Positions 7,571 through 10,502 of a stretch of DNA of 10,502 nt are shown here, one piece after another. The stretch spans positions 11,476 through 21,977 of the forward strand of contig DCGK01000110.1 in NCBI GenBank assembly GCA_002315235.1, in the 5' to 3' direction. Source of the DNA: Ruminococcus sp. UBA1780. Its GTDB lineage: Bacteria; Bacillota; Clostridia; Oscillospirales; Ruminococcaceae. Positions within the stretch are counted from its first letter, which is position 1; each line of letters starts with the position of its first letter. The notes beneath the pieces are model-generated. The model saw nothing but the letters and a program-made list of their open reading frames with translations, had not been told where the DNA came from and did no database searches. The position numbers and the translations under genes are program-made.

Positions 7571-7575
7571 CCTCC
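7571..7575 (-). promoter_or_regulatory. Ribosome binding site that fixes the pgi start
   Basis: GGAGG on the minus strand, eight bases before the ATG at 7562. The alternative ATG at 7577 overlaps this site and so is unlikely to be used. Confidence 0.85.
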
Positions 7576-7601
7576 ATAAAATATTTACTTACCTTATATC
7601 A

Positions 7602-7630
7602 ATTTTACTATATTATGATATTTTTTGCAA
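7602..7630 (-). promoter_or_regulatory. Candidate sigma-A promoter of pgi
   Basis: On the minus strand, TTGCAA (7625-7630) and TAAAAT (7602-7607) are separated by 17 bases, giving a leader of about 33 bases. The rest of the 295-base gap between pgi and the HPr-like gene (7563-7857) is very AT-rich. Besides this site and the terminator at 7782-7819 I see no small gene or RNA in it. Other AT-rich boxes nearby make the exact choice uncertain. Confidence 0.55.
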
Positions 7631-7781
7631 GCAGATAATTCATTCTTATATAAACTTAACAATATAATCTTTTATTATTTGCACATTTTAACTATTATTT
7701 CTTTGAAAGCTGTGTGAAATGTATTTTTTATACACTTATCTGCGGCAAAATAACGTCATAACTTACAAAAAAAAATTACAC

Positions 7782-7819
7782 AAAAAATTACAGACAGACA
7801 CTGAAAGCATCTGTCTGTA
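7782..7819 (-). terminator. Intrinsic terminator after the HPr-like gene
   Basis: A perfect 10-base stem, TACAGACAGA at 7789-7798 and TCTGTCTGTA at 7810-7819, has an 11-base loop. On the minus strand it is followed by AATTTTTT (T run at 7787-7782). A second run of nine T follows shortly after, at 7775-7767. It lies about 40 bases past the stop of the HPr-like gene and separates it from pgi. Confidence 0.85.
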
Positions 7820-7857
7820 CTATACGTCCTAATGCGCCGGAAACGCATATTATTTTC

Positions 7858-8088
7858 TTATTTTGAAGCGACAAAAGGAGCAACTGCTGATATAAAGCCC
7901 TGGTCGTCTGTTTCCGCGTTCATAAGAACCGGCTTTTCAAGATCGAGGCTGAAAATACCCATGATTGACTTTGCATCGACAACATATCTTCCTGATACAA
8001 GTTCTATATTGAAATCATATGCTGAAACAAGGTTTACAAATTTCTTGACTTCGTCCACGCTTTTTAAAAGTACATTTTCTGAATACAT
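7858..8088 (-). CDS. HPr-like (Crh-like) protein lacking the active-site histidine
   Basis: 76 residues with the HPr fold pattern. SIMGIFSLDL at 41-50 matches the HPr segment around Ser46 (KSIMGVMSL in typical HPr), the site phosphorylated by HPr kinase. VNLVSAYDFNIEL at 18-30 matches the first helix and strand. Aligning these segments puts Ser10 where HPr has phosphorylatable His15 and Asp12 where it has Arg17, so phosphotransfer in the sugar PTS should not be possible. That is the situation in Bacillus Crh, which keeps Ser46 but lacks His15. A regulatory role in carbon control is an inference. The start at 8088 is set by GGAGGG at 8096-8101, seven bases upstream; an upstream in-frame ATG at 8136 has no such site. 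The gene is monocistronic, between its own promoter and terminator, and divergent from mtaB. Confidence 0.87.
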   Translation of the reverse strand: MYSENVLLKSVDEVKKFVNLVSAYDFNIELVSGRYVVDAKSIMGIFSLDLEKPVLMNAETDDQGFISAVAPFVASK

Positions 8089-8095
8089 CAAAATA

Positions 8096-8101
8096 CCCTC
8101 C
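8096..8101 (-). promoter_or_regulatory. Ribosome binding site that fixes the HPr-like start
   Basis: GGAGGG on the minus strand, seven bases before the ATG at 8088. The longer reading from 8136 would place this site inside the coding region. Confidence 0.85.
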
Positions 8102-8150
8102 GTATGTTTTTTTACGTGACTGCGGCTATCCTGCATTCACCATCCTAAAA

Positions 8151-8179
8151 ATGATATCACCAAAAATAATAATAGTCAA
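8151..8179 (-). promoter_or_regulatory. Promoter of the HPr-like gene
   Basis: On the minus strand, TTGACT (8174-8179) and TATCAT (8151-8156) are separated by 17 bases, with TG one base before the -10 (TGATATCAT, an extended -10). The predicted start of transcription is near 8144, giving a leader of about 55 bases. Its -35 box is only four bases from the divergent mtaB -35 box. Confidence 0.75.
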
Positions 8180-8183
8180 GTCA

Positions 8184-8212
8184 TTGAATTTTTTTTGTAA
8201 GTTTAGTATAAT
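8184..8212 (+). promoter_or_regulatory. mtaB promoter, upstream copy
   Basis: TTGAAT (8184-8189) and a perfect TATAAT (8207-8212) are separated by 17 bases. Predicted transcription begins near 8219, about 77 bases before the TTG start at 8296. Confidence 0.75.
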
Positions 8213-8223
8213 TGAAATATAAT
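8195..8223 (+). promoter_or_regulatory. mtaB promoter, overlapping downstream copy
   Basis: TTGTAA (8195-8200) and a perfect TATAAT (8218-8223) are again separated by 17 bases, displaced from the first promoter by exactly 11 bases. The two cannot be occupied at once. Which is used cannot be told from sequence. Confidence 0.55.
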
Positions 8224-8282
8224 TCGAACACGGCAGTTATAGCAAACGACAAAAGAATTTTGACGTTCACTGCATTTAAAAA

Positions 8283-8286
8283 GGAG
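8283..8286 (+). promoter_or_regulatory. Ribosome binding site that fixes the mtaB TTG start
   Basis: GGAG within AAAAAGGAGAC, nine bases before the TTG at 8296-8298. No ATG or GTG in this frame near the N-terminus of the conserved domain has a comparable site. Confidence 0.8.
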
Positions 8287-8295
8287 ACAATCTTT

Positions 8296-9612
8296 TTGAC
8301 AGTTTTTTTCGTTACTTTCGGATGCAAGGTTAACACTTATGAAACCGAATGCATCAGAAAAAATTTCACTGAAAACGGCTTTGACGTTTCAGATACATCA
8401 GACGGAGCAGACGTAATTGTAATCAACTCATGTACAGTAACATCCGCCAGTGACAAAAAAGTTAAGCAGACTCTCAGAAAGCTCAGAAAGGAAAACCCTG
8501 ACTCAGTAATAGTCCTCACGGGATGCTATCCTCAGGCCTTTGAGAGCGAGGCAAGGAAAATCACTGAGGCTGACATCATCACCGGTACTCAGAACAGAAA
8601 CTCTCTTCCGGATCTCGTAAGGGAAAAGCTTGAAAACGGCACAGGAACCGCCTGCGTACAGCAGTATACCGGAAAAGAAATATTTGAATCAATGTCATGC
8701 TCTTCCTTTGAAAAGAAAACACGCGGTTTTGTAAAAATACAGGACGGGTGCAATCAGTTCTGCTCATACTGCATCATCCCTTATTCCAGAGGCAGACTGA
8801 GATCCAGACCTCTCAGTGAAATCAGAACCGAGGCTGAGGAACTCGTCAGAAACGGATATCAGGAAATTGTTCTTGTCGGCATAAACCTTGCCTTCTACGG
8901 TGCGGAATGCGGACTTACACTCACCGATGCCGTAGAGGAAGTAAGCAGAACGGAGGGTGTCAGGCGAATACGTCTGGGTTCTCTCGAGCCTGAGATGATA
9001 AGCAGAGAGGATCTTCTGCGGCTTGCTGCAGTAAAGAGCTTCTGTCCTCAGTTTCACCTTTCGCTTCAGAGCGGATGCGACAGAACCCTTAAGGCAATGA
9101 ACAGAAAATACACAGCCGCAGAATATGCCGCACTCACTGAACAGATCAGAAGCATTTTTCCGGATGCTTCGCTGACAACGGATATCATGGTCGGTTTTCC
9201 GGGCGAAACCGAGGAGGATTTTGCTGAAAGCATGGAATTCGTCAGTAAAGTATCCTTCAGCAGAATTCACGTATTTCCCTACTCGGCACGTTCAGGGACA
9301 CGGGCAGCTCAGATGCCTGACCAGATAAGCACCGAAATAAAAAACGAACGTGCAGCAAGGATGACAGAGCTCGGAAAAATACTCGAGGAAAAATTTCTTG
9401 CCGGACAGGTCGGCAAAACCTTCCCTGTACTGTTTGAAAAAGAAAACTGCACAAGTTTTCACAGGGGATACAGTCCAAATTATACATTAGTTAAAATTAA
9501 AAGAAATCCCTCAATAAAAAGTTTGCGTAACAACATTTTTTATGTTAAAATTAAAGAGTCTATGAATGGATTCTGCATCGGTGAAATCACAGATGCGGAT
9601 CAGAATAAATAA
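8296..9612 (+). CDS. mtaB: tRNA (N6-threonylcarbamoyladenosine(37)-C2) methylthiotransferase MtaB
   Basis: 438 residues from a TTG start. This radical-SAM enzyme adds a methylthio group to t6A37 of ANN-decoding tRNAs. The N-terminal MTTase domain holds three cluster-binding cysteines, C10 (TFGCKVN, the MtaB signature), C46 (NSCTVT) and C77 (TGCYPQ). The radical-SAM cluster motif is C152-x3-C156-x2-C159 in GCNQFCSYCIIPYSRG. LSLQSGCD (255-262) and DIMVGFPGE (296-304) are further family landmarks. A TRAM-like RNA-binding domain lies at about 375-435. An in-frame TTG at 8212 would add 28 residues, but it overlaps the -10 box and lacks a ribosome binding site, so 8296 is chosen. TFGCKVN and the length favour MtaB over MiaB. 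The gene is followed by purL after 81 bases with no terminator. Confidence 0.95.
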   Translation: MTVFFVTFGCKVNTYETECIRKNFTENGFDVSDTSDGADVIVINSCTVTSASDKKVKQTLRKLRKENPDSVIVLTGCYPQAFESEARKITEADIITGTQNRNSLPDLVREKLENGTGTACVQQYTGKEIFESMSCSSFEKKTRGFVKIQDGCNQFCSYCIIPYSRGRLRSRPLSEIRTEAEELVRNGYQEIVLVGINLAFYGAECGLTLTDAVEEVSRTEGVRRIRLGSLEPEMISREDLLRLAAVKSFCPQFHLSLQSGCDRTLKAMNRKYTAAEYAALTEQIRSIFPDASLTTDIMVGFPGETEEDFAESMEFVSKVSFSRIHVFPYSARSGTRAAQMPDQISTEIKNERAARMTELGKILEEKFLAGQVGKTFPVLFEKENCTSFHRGYSPNYTLVKIKRNPSIKSLRNNIFYVKIKESMNGFCIGEITDADQNK

Positions 9613-9693
9613 AATTTCCGCAGGAACTGCTCTGACCGGATTTTACGGCTTCAGACAGCTGACACAATTATATGCGGAGAAATGGAGTTTAAC

Positions 9694-10502
9694 ATGTCTG
9701 TATTTAGAATCTATGTTGAAAAGAAACCAGAATTTGCAGTAGAAGCAAAGTCAGTTCTCAGCGACGTTAAAACAGCGCTCAGACTTAATTCTCTCAGGAA
9801 TATCCGTATTCTGAACCGTTATGACGCGGACAGACTTCCGGAGGAAAAGTTTGAATATGCAATTAACACTGTATTCTCTGAACCGGCTGTTGACGTTACA
9901 TACAGAGAAATGCCAGCACTTTCATCAGACGAAAGAGTATTCGCAGTAGAATATCTCCCGGGTCAGTTCGACCAGAGAGCCGACAGCTGTGAACAGTGTA
10001 TCCAGATTCTCTCACAGGGCGAAAGATGCAGAGTAAAGAACGCCAGAGTTTACATCGTCAGCGGTTCTCTCTCAGATGCAGAATTTGACAGACTTAAGTC
10101 ATATCTCATAAACCCGGTAGAAAGCCGCGAAGCATCACTTGATACTTTCGAAACACTTGATGTAAAATACAATATCCCTACAGAAGTAGCTACTCTTGAC
10201 GGATTTATCGGCTACGGCAAGGAACAGCTCAGAAGCTTTGTTTCAGACTACGGTCTTGCAATGGACTACGACGACATCTGCTTCTGTCAGGATTACTTCA
10301 AAAATACCGAAAAGAGAAATCCTACCATCACAGAAATCAGAATGATTGACACTTACTGGTCAGATCACTGCAGACATACAACATTCTCTACAAACATTGA
10401 AAATGTTGAAATCGACTCACCATACATTCAGGAATCATACGAACTCTACAGGGAACTCAAGAAGGAGCTCGGACGTGAAAACAAGCCGATGACTCTTATG
10501 GA
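9694..10502 (+). CDS. purL: Phosphoribosylformylglycinamidine synthase, 5' part (runs off window)
   Basis: The first 269 codons are open to the window edge, with no stop in this frame. The full enzyme uses glutamine and ATP to turn FGAR into FGAM in de novo purine synthesis. Visible are an N-terminal PurS-like region at about 1-150, with PGQFDQRADSCEQC at 89-102, and the start of the synthase domain with WSDHCRHTTF at 222-231, the hallmark of this family. The pattern fits the long single-chain clade found in Clostridia, usually about 1,240 residues, so most of the protein and its glutaminase domain lie beyond the window. The start has GGAG at 9684-9687, six bases upstream of the ATG. No pur-specific riboswitch or clear promoter is seen in the 81 bases after mtaB, so co-transcription with mtaB is likely. 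Confidence 0.95.
   Translation, partial: MSVFRIYVEKKPEFAVEAKSVLSDVKTALRLNSLRNIRILNRYDADRLPEEKFEYAINTVFSEPAVDVTYREMPALSSDERVFAVEYLPGQFDQRADSCEQCIQILSQGERCRVKNARVYIVSGSLSDAEFDRLKSYLINPVESREASLDTFETLDVKYNIPTEVATLDGFIGYGKEQLRSFVSDYGLAMDYDDICFCQDYFKNTEKRNPTITEIRMIDTYWSDHCRHTTFSTNIENVEIDSPYIQESYELYRELKKELGRENKPMTLM

Noticed and set aside
7704..7717. Possible catabolite-responsive element (TGAAAGCTGTGTGA) upstream of pgi
   Set aside because: It has two mismatches at conserved positions, including the central CG, and is not palindromic. It lies far upstream of the pgi promoter, so it is not strong enough to call.
7563..7857. Search for a small RNA or riboswitch in the longest gap
   Set aside because: Apart from the terminator and the candidate promoter it is plain AT-rich sequence, with no conserved structural motif I can identify.
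7832..8119. Plus-strand open frame of 95 codons opposite the HPr-like gene
   Set aside because: It is antisense to an HPr-fold protein with a good ribosome binding site, and has no recognisable content.
8764..9270. Minus-strand open frame of 168 codons opposite mtaB
   Set aside because: It is the complement of the radical-SAM and following region of mtaB, shows no domain pattern and has no promoter or ribosome binding site. It is a shadow of a real gene.
9613..9693. Possible long-range hairpin (TCCGCA at about 9617 with TGCGGA at 9672-9677) before purL
   Set aside because: It has six base pairs across a loop of about 50 bases, which is easily chance. No purine riboswitch features are present.

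Overview
The window reads as chromosomal core-gene DNA from a low-to-moderate G+C Gram-positive bacterium of the Clostridia, most likely a Ruminococcus-like member of the Oscillospiraceae. The grounds are strong AGGAGG-type ribosome binding sites, AGA-rich arginine codon use, sigma-A style promoters with 17-base spacers, a PlsY (rather than PlsB) acyltransferase, the DUF177-rpmF pair, and a long clade-II PurL. The taxon is an inference; no rRNA or tRNA gene is present to anchor it. I see no insertion sequence, prophage, CRISPR array or attachment site.

Layout. Positions 29-4858 (minus strand) form a tight four-gene operon: der (ribosome-assembly GTPase), plsY and gpsA (two enzymes of phosphatidic acid synthesis), and a PAS-PAS-GGDEF-GAF protein predicted to make cyclic di-GMP. 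Gaps are 17, 19 and 12 bases. Positions 4972-5739 hold a second minus-strand unit: a near-perfect promoter, a DUF177/YceD protein, ribosomal protein L32 (rpmF) and an intrinsic terminator. Positions 5759-7562 (minus strand) hold a small unassigned P-loop NTPase preceded by glucose-6-phosphate isomerase (pgi), with an intercistronic hairpin between them. Positions 7858-8088 (minus strand) encode a 76-residue HPr-like protein that lacks the phosphorylatable histidine but keeps the Ser46 region; it has its own promoter and terminator. From 8184 the plus strand carries mtaB (tRNA methylthiotransferase, TTG start) and then the 5' part of purL, which runs off the window at 10502.

How the genes fit together. 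GpsA makes sn-glycerol-3-phosphate and PlsY acylates it, so these two are consecutive steps, co-expressed with Der. The isomerase and the HPr-like protein both relate to sugar metabolism and lie next to each other, but in separate transcription units. MtaB and PurL appear to share a transcript, because no terminator or clear promoter lies in the 81 bases between them.

Most of the window is conserved housekeeping sequence. The items most worth a second look are the histidine-less HPr homologue (Crh-like), the unassigned P-loop protein, the cyclic-di-GMP enzyme attached to a lipid/GTPase operon, and the compact divergent and tandem promoter block at 8151-8223. I did not find convincing evidence of a wholly new system.
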